A stretch of 45,338 nucleotides of DNA from an uncultured Bacteroidales bacterium (GTDB taxonomy: Bacteria > Bacteroidota > Bacteroidia > Bacteroidales > FEN-979): contig CAIKNA010000030.1 in NCBI GenBank assembly GCA_903828645.1, positions 1 through 45,338 of the forward strand, in the 5' to 3' direction. The notes beneath the pieces were generated by a model that saw only the letters and a program-made list of their open reading frames with translations, had not been told where the DNA came from and did no database searches. How positions within the stretch are numbered: position 1 is the stretch's first letter; each line of letters begins with the position of its first letter. Below are positions 23,224 to 30,724 of the stretch, one piece after another. The position numbers were made by a program, and so were the translations under genes.

Positions 23224-25926
23224 TTATGCTGTCACAAAACCCATAGCCTTCTCCAACGCAGACGGAATCCCATCCGGATATTTACCACCTGCAGTGGCGA
23301 TATGGGGTTGTCCTCCTCCTCCACCCTGGATTTCCCTTGCCAGTCCCCGGACAATATTCCCTGCGTTCAGTTTACGCTCCTTGACCAGTTTTTCACCAAG
23401 CATCACCGTGAGTGTTGCCTTTCCGTCGGCTTCTGTGGCAAGGACCAGGAAGAGATCTGCAATGGATGCATTCAATTCGTGAGCAAGATTTTTGACCGAT
23501 TCCTGGTCGAGGTCGACTTTTGCCGCCAGGAAATTGATCCCGTTGCAATGCTGCACCTGTGAGGCAAATTCCTCTTTAATTTGCCGTATCTTCAATTTGT
23601 CAAATTCTGCAACCTGCTTTTTAAGTTCGAGGTTTTCGGTGAGCAGGTTATTGACCCCCTTTAGGAGTTCCTTCGGGTTTTTTAGCAAGTCACTGATGTC
23701 GTTGAGGAGTTCTTCCCGTGAATTCCAATATTCCCCTGCTTTTTCAGCCGTAATGGCCTCGATGCGCCGGATACCGGCCGCAATGGCTCCTTCGGAAATT
23801 ATTTTAAACTGACCGATCTGCCCGGTGGCCTGTACGTGGGTGCCTCCGCACAATTCCACCGAAAAACCCGGATCAAAAGTGATAACCCGAACGTGGTCGC
23901 CATATTTTTCCCCGAACAGAGCCATGGCTCCCATGGCTTTGGCCTGGGCAATAGGGAGGAGTCTCTCCTCCTTCAGTATGATGTTTTCCCTGATCTTTGA
24001 ATTCACTATTGCCTCAACCTGTGCTATTTCCTCTTTATTCAGTTTGGCAAAGTGGGTAAAGTCAAAACGAAGCCGGTTCCCGTCGACAAGCGATCCTTTT
24101 TGTTCAACGTGGGTGCCCAGCACGTGGCGGAGCGCGGCATGCATGAGATGGGTTGCAGAGTGGTTGTTGGCAATGCGGGTACGATTCGCGTGGTCGACAC
24201 TGGCAGTCATATGTCCCGAAGGATCAGAAGGCATTTTTTTTGCAAGATGGATAATGAGGTCATTCTCTTTCACGGTATCGTTGATCACGATTTTTTCATC
24301 CCCGCACATCAGCCAGCCTGAGTCTCCCACCTGTCCGCCAGATTCGGCATAAAACGGTGTCCGGGCCAGTATAATGTGGAAAACTTCCTCTCCCTTGCTC
24401 ACCACTTTTCTGTATTTTGTGATCTCCGTGTCTACGCTGAGTACATCGTAACCGACAAATTCCGGCAGGCCCGCATCGTCAATCAGGATCACCCAGTCCG
24501 AAGTATCCACAACCGCATCCTGGCGTGAACGGGCTCTCTGAGCGGCAAGACCTTTGAAAAATCCATCCATGTCGACAGTCCAGCCAATCTCCCTGGCCAT
24601 GAGTTCGGTAAGATCGATCGGAAAACCGAAGGTGTCGTAGAGTTCAAATGCAAAGGAACCGTCAATAATACGTGACACGTGACCCGTGACACGTGACATG
24701 TCAGACGGCGTAGTCCCGTCAATGGCTATGACGCTTCCCTCTCCTTGTTTTGGGAGGGATTGGGGTGGGGTTACATAGGCATTAAATCGCTGAATTCCGG
24801 TCGACAAAGTCCTGAGAAAGGCAGACTCCTCTTCGCGGATCACGTTCGTTATCAAACTTTTTTGCGCAACAAGTTCCGGGAACACCTTTCCCATCTGATC
24901 GATCAGAACGGGGATTAATTCATTGATAAACGGTTCCCGGAATCCGAGGAAGGCATATCCGTAACGAACTGCCCGACGTAAGATTCTGCGGATCACATAG
25001 CCTGCTTTTACGTTGGAGGGAAGCTGCCCGTCTGCAACTGCAAAGGCAATGGCCCTGAGGTGGTCGGCGATGACGCGCATGGCGATGTCTGCCTTGCCTT
25101 CATCCCCGTACCGGACACCGGCTTTTTGCGCCAGCACCTGGATTATTGGTTGGAAAATATCGGTGTCGTAATTTGATTTTGTTCCCTGGAGTACCATGCA
25201 CAACCTTTCAAACCCCATCCCGGTATCCACATGCCTGGCCGGCAGTTCAACAAGCTGGCCGCCGGAGAGCCGGTTGTACTGGATGAACACAAGGTTCCAG
25301 ATTTCGATGACATGCGGGTCCCCTTTGTTTACAAGTTCTTTCCCGGGGATTCTGGATTTTTCCTCGCCGGTACGAATATCGGCATGTATTTCCGAACAGG
25401 GACCGCATGGGCCGGTGTCACCCATTTCCCAGAAGTTATCTTTTTTAGAACCCAGCAGGATCCTCTCCTCAGGGATGTGCTGCTTCCAGAAATCAAATGC
25501 CTCATGGTCCATGGTCAATCCTTCCTGATCATCACCTTCAAAAACAGTGACATAGAGACACTCCTTGTCAATTTTCAACACATCAGTGAGCAATTCCCAC
25601 CCCCACGCAATGGCCTCTTTTTTAAAATAATCCCCGAAAGACCAGTTCCCAAGCATTTCAAACATGGTGTGGTGATAGGTATCATGTCCAACTTCCTCAA
25701 GATCATTATGTTTTCCCGAAACGCGCAAACACTTTTGGGTATCGGCCACCCGTTTGTATTTCCCCTCTCTGTTGCCCAGGAAAATATCTTTGAACTGGTT
25801 CATACCGGCATTGGTAAACATCAGCGTAGGGTCATTTTTGACCACCATGGGTGCGGAAGGAACAATCGTATGTTGTTTTGACTGAAAGAAATCGAGAAAA
25901 GCCTGGCGGATATCTGTATTATTCAT
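23224..25926 (-). CDS. alaS: alanyl-tRNA synthetase, with in-frame repeat insertion
   Basis: The 900-residue AlaRS charges tRNA-Ala and proofreads Ser/Gly. The class II aminoacylation domain (FTNAGMNQFKDIFLG, YHHTMFEMLGNWSFGDYF) is followed by the editing domain with zinc-binding NNHSATHLMHAAL and CGGTHVQATGQIG, then the C-Ala domain with the Gly-rich GGGGGQPHIATAGG. It is about 30 residues longer than typical. The excess lies between FNAY and IIDGSFAFELYD (about 383-420) and is encoded by a Pro/Gly palindromic stretch and a GTGAC heptamer array. The enzyme should remain active, since both ends of the insertion join in frame and all motifs are intact. Confidence 0.97.
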   Translation of the reverse strand: MNNTDIRQAFLDFFQSKQHTIVPSAPMVVKNDPTLMFTNAGMNQFKDIFLGNREGKYKRVADTQKCLRVSGKHNDLEEVGHDTYHHTMFEMLGNWSFGDYFKKEAIAWGWELLTDVLKIDKECLYVTVFEGDDQEGLTMDHEAFDFWKQHIPEERILLGSKKDNFWEMGDTGPCGPCSEIHADIRTGEEKSRIPGKELVNKGDPHVIEIWNLVFIQYNRLSGGQLVELPARHVDTGMGFERLCMVLQGTKSNYDTDIFQPIIQVLAQKAGVRYGDEGKADIAMRVIADHLRAIAFAVADGQLPSNVKAGYVIRRILRRAVRYGYAFLGFREPFINELIPVLIDQMGKVFPELVAQKSLITNVIREEESAFLRTLSTGIQRFNAYVTPPQSLPKQGEGSVIAIDGTTPSDMSRVTGHVSRIIDGSFAFELYDTFGFPIDLTELMAREIGWTVDMDGFFKGLAAQRARSRQDAVVDTSDWVILIDDAGLPEFVGYDVLSVDTEITKYRKVVSKGEEVFHIILARTPFYAESGGQVGDSGWLMCGDEKIVINDTVKENDLIIHLAKKMPSDPSGHMTASVDHANRTRIANNHSATHLMHAALRHVLGTHVEQKGSLVDGNRLRFDFTHFAKLNKEEIAQVEAIVNSKIRENIILKEERLLPIAQAKAMGAMALFGEKYGDHVRVITFDPGFSVELCGGTHVQATGQIGQFKIISEGAIAAGIRRIEAITAEKAGEYWNSREELLNDISDLLKNPKELLKGVNNLLTENLELKKQVAEFDKLKIRQIKEEFASQVQHCNGINFLAAKVDLDQESVKNLAHELNASIADLFLVLATEADGKATLTVMLGEKLVKERKLNAGNIVRGLAREIQGGGGGQPHIATAGGKYPDGIPSALEKAMGFVTA
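24671..24705 (+). repeat. in-frame heptamer array inside alaS
   Basis: Units CGTGACA, CGTGACC, CGTGACA, CGTGACA and a decayed TGTCAGA. On the minus strand they encode part of MSRVTGHVSRI (about residues 408-419), right before the conserved IIDGSFAFELYDTFGFP. It is the same family as the arrays at 8140, 32474 and, reverse-complemented, 37572. Confidence 0.88.
24735..24772 (+). repeat. palindromic GC-rich repeat element inside alaS
   Basis: CCCTCTCC-N7-GGGAGGG followed by ATTGGGGTGGGGT. On the minus strand it is read as TPPQSLPKQGEG. Peptides of the TPxPSPxxGEG type are a known by-product of a dispersed palindromic repeat found in many bacterial genomes, so this looks like a second, unrelated element lodged next to the heptamer array. 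Confidence 0.65.
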
Positions 25927-25989
25927 TTAGCTATAAATTAAGAACCTCATTAACAATCTTTAACAAATTTTAAATCGTGAAAACGGCTG

Positions 25990-25997
25990 CAAAGTTA
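25990..25997 (-). promoter_or_regulatory. -7 box of alaS
   Basis: TAACTTTG on the minus strand (25997-25990), 63 bp before the alaS start, matching TAnnTTTG. It shares the 135-bp divergent gap with the M23 peptidase promoter. No clear -33. Confidence 0.5.
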
Positions 25998-26007
25998 ATT
26001 ATTTACT

Positions 26008-26015
26008 TAATTTTG
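26008..26015 (+). promoter_or_regulatory. -7 box of the M23 peptidase gene
   Basis: TAATTTTG, 46 bp before the ATG at 26062, matching TAnnTTTG; its boundary is only 10 bp from the divergent alaS box, so the two promoters may compete. Confidence 0.5.
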
Positions 26016-26061
26016 TAGCTGTTAGCTTGCCTCTTTTGAACAATTCTTTATTTACCTGTCG

Positions 26062-27036
26062 ATGAGTAAGGTAAAGTATAAATTCAATAAAAAGTCTTTA
26101 ACCTTCGACCGGGTGCATACAACAATGCGAAAGCGGTTGCTGTATTTTTTCTCGCACCTGTCGACGGGGGTTGTATTTGCAGCTGTCGTTCTGGTGATCG
26201 CCTATAACTTCCTCGATTCGCCCAAGGAAAAGGCCCAGAAGCGCGAAATCGACCAGATGAAGCTGCAATACCAGATTTTAAATGACCAGCTCGACAAAGT
26301 AACCAAAATCCTGGCCGACCTTCAGGACCGGGACGACAACATCTACCGGGTGATTTTTGAAGCAGAACCCATTCCCAATGCCATCCGTTCTGCCGGTATC
26401 GGAGGCATCGACCGTTATGAGGCCCTGAAAGGTTATAACAGTTCCGAACTCATCATTGAGACTGAAAAAAACATGGACCGGATCCTTGGGAAACTGTATG
26501 TTCAGTCGAAATCTTTTGACGAGGTCTTCGACATGGCCAAGAACAAAGAAAAAATGCTGGTTTCCATCCCGGCCATTCAACCTGTAAACAACAAGGATCT
26601 GAAGAGGATTGGCTCCTATTTCGGGGCCAGGATGGACCCATTCTACAAGGTCCGCAAATTTCATGAAGGGATGGACTTTTCTGCAACGGTTGGTACCGAA
26701 GTATATGCAACCGGCAATGGAACAGTGACAGATGCCGGCCGGGAAATCGAGAGCGGCTACGGAAATGAAATCAGGATCGATCACGGGTATAACTACCAGA
26801 CCGTTTATGCCCATCTTTCCAGGATATTTGTCAAGCCCGGCCAGAAGATTTTACGGGGGCAAATCATTGGCTATGTAGGAAATACAGGAAAATCGACCTC
26901 CCCTCATTTGCATTATGAGGTGAGGAAGAACCATGTGCCCGTTAACCCGATCTATTTCTTTTTCAGCGATATAACACCGGAACAGTTCCGCATGATGCTC
27001 GAACTGTCATCCCGCCCGTCACAAACCATGGATTAG
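26062..27036 (+). CDS. membrane-anchored M23 family metallopeptidase
   Basis: The 324-residue protein has a basic cytoplasmic start, one membrane span (STGVVFAAVVLVIAYNFL, about 33-50), a coiled coil (about 55-95), and a C-terminal LytM/M23 domain. The zinc and catalytic residues are in FHEGMDFSA (HxxxD), VYAHLSR and SPHLHYEVR (HxH). All are present, so it should cleave peptidoglycan cross-links, unlike the degenerate EnvC/NlpD activators. The coiled coil in front of an M23 domain suggests work with a partner in the periplasm. It probably heads a plus-strand operon with the following MerR, ATL and mrp genes (5-bp gap to the next). Confidence 0.92.
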   Translation: MSKVKYKFNKKSLTFDRVHTTMRKRLLYFFSHLSTGVVFAAVVLVIAYNFLDSPKEKAQKREIDQMKLQYQILNDQLDKVTKILADLQDRDDNIYRVIFEAEPIPNAIRSAGIGGIDRYEALKGYNSSELIIETEKNMDRILGKLYVQSKSFDEVFDMAKNKEKMLVSIPAIQPVNNKDLKRIGSYFGARMDPFYKVRKFHEGMDFSATVGTEVYATGNGTVTDAGREIESGYGNEIRIDHGYNYQTVYAHLSRIFVKPGQKILRGQIIGYVGNTGKSTSPHLHYEVRKNHVPVNPIYFFFSDITPEQFRMMLELSSRPSQTMD

Positions 27037-27041
27037 TCAAT

Positions 27042-27383
27042 TTGAAGATGTTGAAGAAAAACACAAAAATTGAGAAGATATACTATTCAATCGGCGAAGT
27101 GGCTGAATTATTTGAAGTGAATGCTTCGTTGATACGGTTTTGGGAGAAGGAATTTGAGGTACTCAAACCAATGAAAAATAAAAAGGGGAACCGTTTGTTC
27201 ACCCAAAAAGATCTTGACAATCTTCGCATCATTTACCACCTTGTGAAAGAGCGGGGGTTCACATTGCAAGGAGCCAAGGACAAACTCAGGGAAAACAAGG
27301 AAGATGTAGTGAATAAAGTTGAAGCCATCGATTCGCTGAACAGGATCAAGGGTTTTTTGCTCGAGATAAAGGCGCAGATGTAA
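27042..27383 (+). CDS. MerR family transcriptional regulator
   Basis: The 113-residue protein has the MerR winged-helix motif at about residues 14-83 (YYSIGEVAELFEVNASLIRFWEKEF, then GNRLFTQKDLDNLRIIYHLVKERGFTLQGAKDKL) and a short coiled-coil tail for dimerisation. It has no metal-binding or effector domain after it. In Bacteroidota a MerR gene beside an M23 peptidase is a recurrent order. Its stop overlaps the next start by one base (TAATG). An internal ATG at 27048 is an alternative start. Confidence 0.92.
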   Translation: MKMLKKNTKIEKIYYSIGEVAELFEVNASLIRFWEKEFEVLKPMKNKKGNRLFTQKDLDNLRIIYHLVKERGFTLQGAKDKLRENKEDVVNKVEAIDSLNRIKGFLLEIKAQM

Positions 27384-27730
27384 TGGCAGGAAACGAAAGC
27401 GACAAATCCGTATCGTTTTTTGAAAAGGTGTTCGCGGTGGTCCGCCTCATTCCTTATGGCCGGGTCACATCCTATGGGGCGATCGCAGGCTACCTTGGTA
27501 CCCGCGGATCAGCAAGGATGGTGGGCTGGGCGATGAATGCCGCCCACTCCGGCACCACCGACATTCCAGCACATCGCGTGGTAAACCGAAATGGGCTCCT
27601 TACCGGGAAACATCATTTCGGAAGTCCTGCAATCATGCAGCAATTGCTTGAAAGCGAAGGGATCAACATCATTGATGACCAGGTAGCCGGTTTTGACCAG
27701 GTGTTTTGGGATCCGGGAAAAGAACTATAA
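27383..27730 (+). CDS. alkyltransferase-like (ATL) DNA-damage recognition protein
   Basis: The 115-residue protein is an O6-alkylguanine-DNA alkyltransferase C-terminal domain. It has PYGRVTSYGAIAGYLG, the Arg-bearing helix GSARMVGWAM, and IPAHRVVNRNG at the active site. True MGMT/Ogt enzymes read PCHRV; here Ala63 replaces the methyl-accepting Cys. Such ATL proteins bind and flip alkylated guanine but do not repair it, handing the lesion to nucleotide-excision repair. Ala at this position is also found in the Thermus ATL. It is translationally coupled to the MerR gene by a TAATG overlap. Confidence 0.93.
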   Translation: MAGNESDKSVSFFEKVFAVVRLIPYGRVTSYGAIAGYLGTRGSARMVGWAMNAAHSGTTDIPAHRVVNRNGLLTGKHHFGSPAIMQQLLESEGINIIDDQVAGFDQVFWDPGKEL

Positions 27731-27777
27731 CGAAAATTGAATTACGAATATCGAATAATGAAGTCGAATAATGAAAA
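27729..27777 (+). repeat. heptamer array, NNYGAAT family, before mrp
   Basis: Units AACGAAA, ATTGAAT, TACGAAT, ATCGAAT, AATGAAG, then TCGAATAATGAAAA with one base missing from the register. The array fills the gap between the ATL gene and mrp and supplies upstream in-frame TTG and ATG codons that are probably not the true mrp start. Confidence 0.75.
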
Positions 27778-27790
27778 TCAAAAAAAGATA

Positions 27791-28876
27791 ATGAAAATAG
27801 ATAATTCCCAGATAGTTGATGCCCTGAGGCATGTGGATGACCCGGACCTGAAAAAGGACCTGGTTACCCTGAATATGATTGAAAATATTGCCATCGACGG
27901 CAACAAAGTCACATTTGATGTAGTGCTTACCACACCGGCCTGTCCGTTGAAAAACCAGATAAAACAGGCATGTGTGGAAGCAATCCATCAGTTTGTTGAT
28001 CCTGCTGTCGAAGTTACGATAAACATGACATCCCGGGTAACATCCCGGCGCAAGGAGACCGATGCCATGCTGAAAGATGTTAAAAACATCATCGCGGTGG
28101 GCTCCGGCAAAGGGGGGGTAGGCAAATCCACCGTGGCTGTAAACCTCGCCATCTCCCTGGCAAAAACCGGAGCAAAGGTTGGCCTTGTCGATGCCGATAT
28201 CTACGGCCCATCGATCCCCATGATGTTCGGGATGCTCAATGAACGCCCGACCGGGTTCGACAGGGACGGTAAAACATATGTTTATCCTTTCGAGAAATTC
28301 GGGATCAGGATACTTTCCATTGGTTTTTTTGTTGATCAGTCAAAGGCGTTGATCTGGCGCGGGCCAATGGCCTCCATGGCGCTCCGCCAGCTTTTCAGCG
28401 ATGCGGAATGGGGTGAACTCGACTATATGGTGATCGACCTTCCCCCCGGCACCGGCGACATACCCCTTACCCTGATCCAGGATTTCCCGCTTACGGGAGC
28501 CATTATTGTAAGCACGCCGCAACAGGTTGCCATTGCCGATGTGCGCAAGGCCGCCGACATGTTCCGCAACGATAAGATCAACATCCCGATTCTCGGTCTG
28601 GTTGAAAACATGTCTTATTTCTCCCCTGCTGATTCACCGGAAAAAAAATATCATATCTTTGGAGAAGGCGGATGCAAAAAATTTGCAGCTGAACTGAATA
28701 TCCCTCTCCTGGGACAAATCCCGATCGTTCCTGCCATTGCCGAATCAGGAGACGCAGGAATTCCAGTTGCTATGGACAACCAGTCGCCTGTCGCGGCCGC
28801 CTTCCTTAACCTGGCGGAAGCAGTGGCGCAACAGATTGCCATAAGCAATTCGATCAGGGAGATTTTTGGGAAATAA
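27791..28876 (+). CDS. mrp: Mrp/ApbC family Fe-S cluster carrier ATPase
   Basis: The protein has an N-terminal MIP18/DUF59 domain (about 1-85, with VDDPDLKKDLVTLNM and TTPACPLKNQI) and a C-terminal deviant Walker A P-loop ATPase: GSGKGGVGKST, DADIYGPSIPMMFG, IDLPPGTGD. It delivers Fe-S clusters to apoproteins. The frame can be extended to a TTG at 27737 or an ATG at 27758, but those residues come from the repeat array. MKIDNSQIVDAL at 27791 looks like the family N-terminus, giving 361 residues. The usual C-terminal CxxC was not seen. Confidence 0.93.
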   Translation: MKIDNSQIVDALRHVDDPDLKKDLVTLNMIENIAIDGNKVTFDVVLTTPACPLKNQIKQACVEAIHQFVDPAVEVTINMTSRVTSRRKETDAMLKDVKNIIAVGSGKGGVGKSTVAVNLAISLAKTGAKVGLVDADIYGPSIPMMFGMLNERPTGFDRDGKTYVYPFEKFGIRILSIGFFVDQSKALIWRGPMASMALRQLFSDAEWGELDYMVIDLPPGTGDIPLTLIQDFPLTGAIIVSTPQQVAIADVRKAADMFRNDKINIPILGLVENMSYFSPADSPEKKYHIFGEGGCKKFAAELNIPLLGQIPIVPAIAESGDAGIPVAMDNQSPVAAAFLNLAEAVAQQIAISNSIREIFGK

Positions 28877-28881
28877 TCTTT

Positions 28882-28889
28882 TAACTTTG
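28882..28889 (+). promoter_or_regulatory. -7 box immediately before the three-repeat protein gene
   Basis: TAACTTTG matches TAnnTTTG and ends 5 bp before the ATG at 28895, inside the 18-bp gap after mrp. If used, the mRNA would be leaderless or nearly so, as proposed for glsA. Confidence 0.4.
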
Positions 28890-28894
28890 CCTGG

Positions 28895-29890
28895 ATGGAA
28901 CCGGAAAAATGGTCGGAAGAGGAGGCGCTTCAAAATTATGACGCGCTGAAGTCAATTCTTGAAACCGGCCTGGCGAATGCAGGCCGGGCCGACAACCTTC
29001 ATGATGCCAAAGGATTCCTGATCGATGTTCAAAGTCATTTCAAAGGTTTGCGGCTTCGCCGGGAGGACCGGGAAGAACTTTACGGAAAATTGCAGGATGC
29101 CTTTGCCGTTGTGAACAGAAAAATTGAGGATGAACGTTTCAGTTTTGAATATGAGGCATTGGCAAATTATGCAGAGTTAAAGCCTGCCATTGCGGATGCG
29201 TCGGTCCTGGCAACCTCTTCAGAAGATTTAAAAGGAACCTGGGAAATGCTCGTCGGCATTCAGAACCGGATGAAAAGTTCAAAACTTTTGCGGGAACAGC
29301 GGGATGAATTGTATGCTCAGCTCCAGGATGCCTTTGAGATGATCAAAATGAGGAGGGATGAAGAGCGCCAGATATTCGACCAGGAGGCTCATCATAACTA
29401 TACCCGGCTGAAGATGTTGGTAGATAAAGGACTGGCACAGGCAGAGGAGACTCACGAATTTAAAGAGACCCGTGAATTTCTTAAAAAGATCCAATCCGAG
29501 TTCAAGGGAATTAAAATGGCACATGAACAGCGTGAGGAGCTTTACTCCCGTCTTCAGACTGCGTTTGATATTCTTGGGAAACGTCTGGATGATTTTTTCA
29601 GGCATAAAAAAAAGAACTGGGAGGTCAAAATGCAATTCACCCTTTCGCGTCTCTCGGTTGATATCTATGAACTTCAAACGGCACTCGATAAAGATCAGGC
29701 CTACCTGAAAGAACTGGAAGATCAATTGGATATCATCGTTTCGGCAGGAAAGGAAAAGGATTCCATAACCGGGCTGGAGGCCAGAATATTCTCCACCCGG
29801 CACAGCATTGAACACAAAATCCGGCAGATCGCCGACCTTGAAGTCAATAAAAACGACTTGCAAAACCGCCTCGAAGACCCTGAGCTATAA
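28895..29890 (+). CDS. protein with three 77-residue helical repeats (DUF349-like)
   Basis: The 331-residue, highly charged, soluble protein has three copies of a 77-residue unit. The copies begin with NYDALK, NYAELK and NYTRLK at residues 14, 91 and 168, and each carries ELYxxLQxAF at 61, 138 and 215, exactly one period apart. The unit (basic helix, then QREELYSRLQTAFDIL) resembles DUF349 repeats, which are helical and linked to nucleic-acid or ribosome-associated roles in Proteobacteria. The similarity is by eye only. The last 90 residues form a coiled coil. No catalytic motif. The position after mrp may be operonic or may use its own promoter. Confidence 0.6.
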   Translation: MEPEKWSEEEALQNYDALKSILETGLANAGRADNLHDAKGFLIDVQSHFKGLRLRREDREELYGKLQDAFAVVNRKIEDERFSFEYEALANYAELKPAIADASVLATSSEDLKGTWEMLVGIQNRMKSSKLLREQRDELYAQLQDAFEMIKMRRDEERQIFDQEAHHNYTRLKMLVDKGLAQAEETHEFKETREFLKKIQSEFKGIKMAHEQREELYSRLQTAFDILGKRLDDFFRHKKKNWEVKMQFTLSRLSVDIYELQTALDKDQAYLKELEDQLDIIVSAGKEKDSITGLEARIFSTRHSIEHKIRQIADLEVNKNDLQNRLEDPEL

Positions 29891-29916
29891 ATACCAACAT
29901 TAAACCAACCTGCCAG

Positions 29917-30651
29917 ATGCCCGATACCCATCCGACCTCACCTGCTCATCGAACCCACTCATCTTCTCACAGACATGAAGCCAGCCGTTACATACACACA
30001 AACTATCTGGATCCGGTATTGTATTTTTCAAGCGCCATCCTCCTGCTGCTTTTTGCGAAACTTCTCCATACGGGTATGTTATCGCCGGCTACCGGAGTGC
30101 TGGCAATCATTGTCCTGGCAATTTCGAAAATATGGAAGTTCAAACCCGGTATTCTACTTTCCATTATTTTCCTTCTTGCCATGACCATGGCGAACGTATG
30201 GGAATGGGTCGACAGTTTTTTCATTGCGACGCTCACTCCCGGTTTCACTTCAGATACCTCCGGATTCGCAAGGGTGCTCTCGGAAAGCCTGATCCTCGCC
30301 ATCCTCGCCTGGATTTACCACCGGCTGCTCAAAGCCATTTACATGCGTATGGGTTCGAAGTGGTTTGTAAAAAAATCCTATGTGATTATTTTCAAATTGC
30401 TTTTTTATTTCCAGTTATTCCTGGCTTTTTTCTGGTTAATCTCCTTTCTGGTACAAATGTCTCAGCAATTCACCCGCCTGGATACGCAGGATTCTGCCAT
30501 GATTGCAGGAGGCTTGGCCCTGCTCGCCTCCGGAATTCCTGCCATCCTTTACCTGTCAAAACACGCCCCCGATGAAAAAAAACGGCATCATCACAGGCAT
30601 CATCACAGGCCTGGCGAAAACAGTCAGCAAAAAAACGTTGATGTTGGCTGA
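29917..30651 (+). CDS. hypothetical membrane protein with His-rich ends
   Basis: The 244-residue protein is of unrecognised family. The start is Pro/His/Ser-rich (HPTSPAHRTHSSSHRHE), then about five hydrophobic segments lie between residues 35 and 215, and the C-terminus is Lys/His-rich (KKRHHHRHHHRPGE). His clusters at both ends of a small membrane protein suggest metal binding or a metal-transport accessory role, but nothing proves it. Part of the tail is encoded by two identical 12-bp units. The gene ends 73 bp before the carboxyltransferase-subunit gene. Confidence 0.6.
   Translation: MPDTHPTSPAHRTHSSSHRHEASRYIHTNYLDPVLYFSSAILLLLFAKLLHTGMLSPATGVLAIIVLAISKIWKFKPGILLSIIFLLAMTMANVWEWVDSFFIATLTPGFTSDTSGFARVLSESLILAILAWIYHRLLKAIYMRMGSKWFVKKSYVIIFKLLFYFQLFLAFFWLISFLVQMSQQFTRLDTQDSAMIAGGLALLASGIPAILYLSKHAPDEKKRHHHRHHHRPGENSQQKNVDVG
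30584..30607 (+). repeat. two tandem 12-bp units encoding the His-rich tail
   Basis: GGCATCATCACA occurs twice in a row, followed by GGC. Each unit adds four residues (RHHH read through the repeat). The unit is a multiple of three, so gain or loss changes tail length without a frameshift. Confidence 0.8.
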
Positions 30652-30680
30652 AAATAGCTCCGTATAATCATTGAATTTAC

Positions 30681-30688
30681 TAATTTTG
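30681..30688 (+). promoter_or_regulatory. -7 box of the carboxyltransferase-subunit gene
   Basis: TAATTTTG, 36 bp before the ATG at 30725, matching TAnnTTTG. No well-placed -33 TTTG. Confidence 0.5.
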
Positions 30689-30724
30689 CGTTACTGTTAA
30701 ATAATTAACAAATCTGAACGCAAA

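Noticed and set aside
24671-24775. alaS as a pseudogene because of the inserted repeats
   Set aside because: The frame is intact over 900 codons and all catalytic and zinc-binding motifs are present.
27383-27730. Functional O6-methylguanine methyltransferase
   Set aside because: The acceptor Cys of PCHRV is Ala, so alkyl transfer is not possible.
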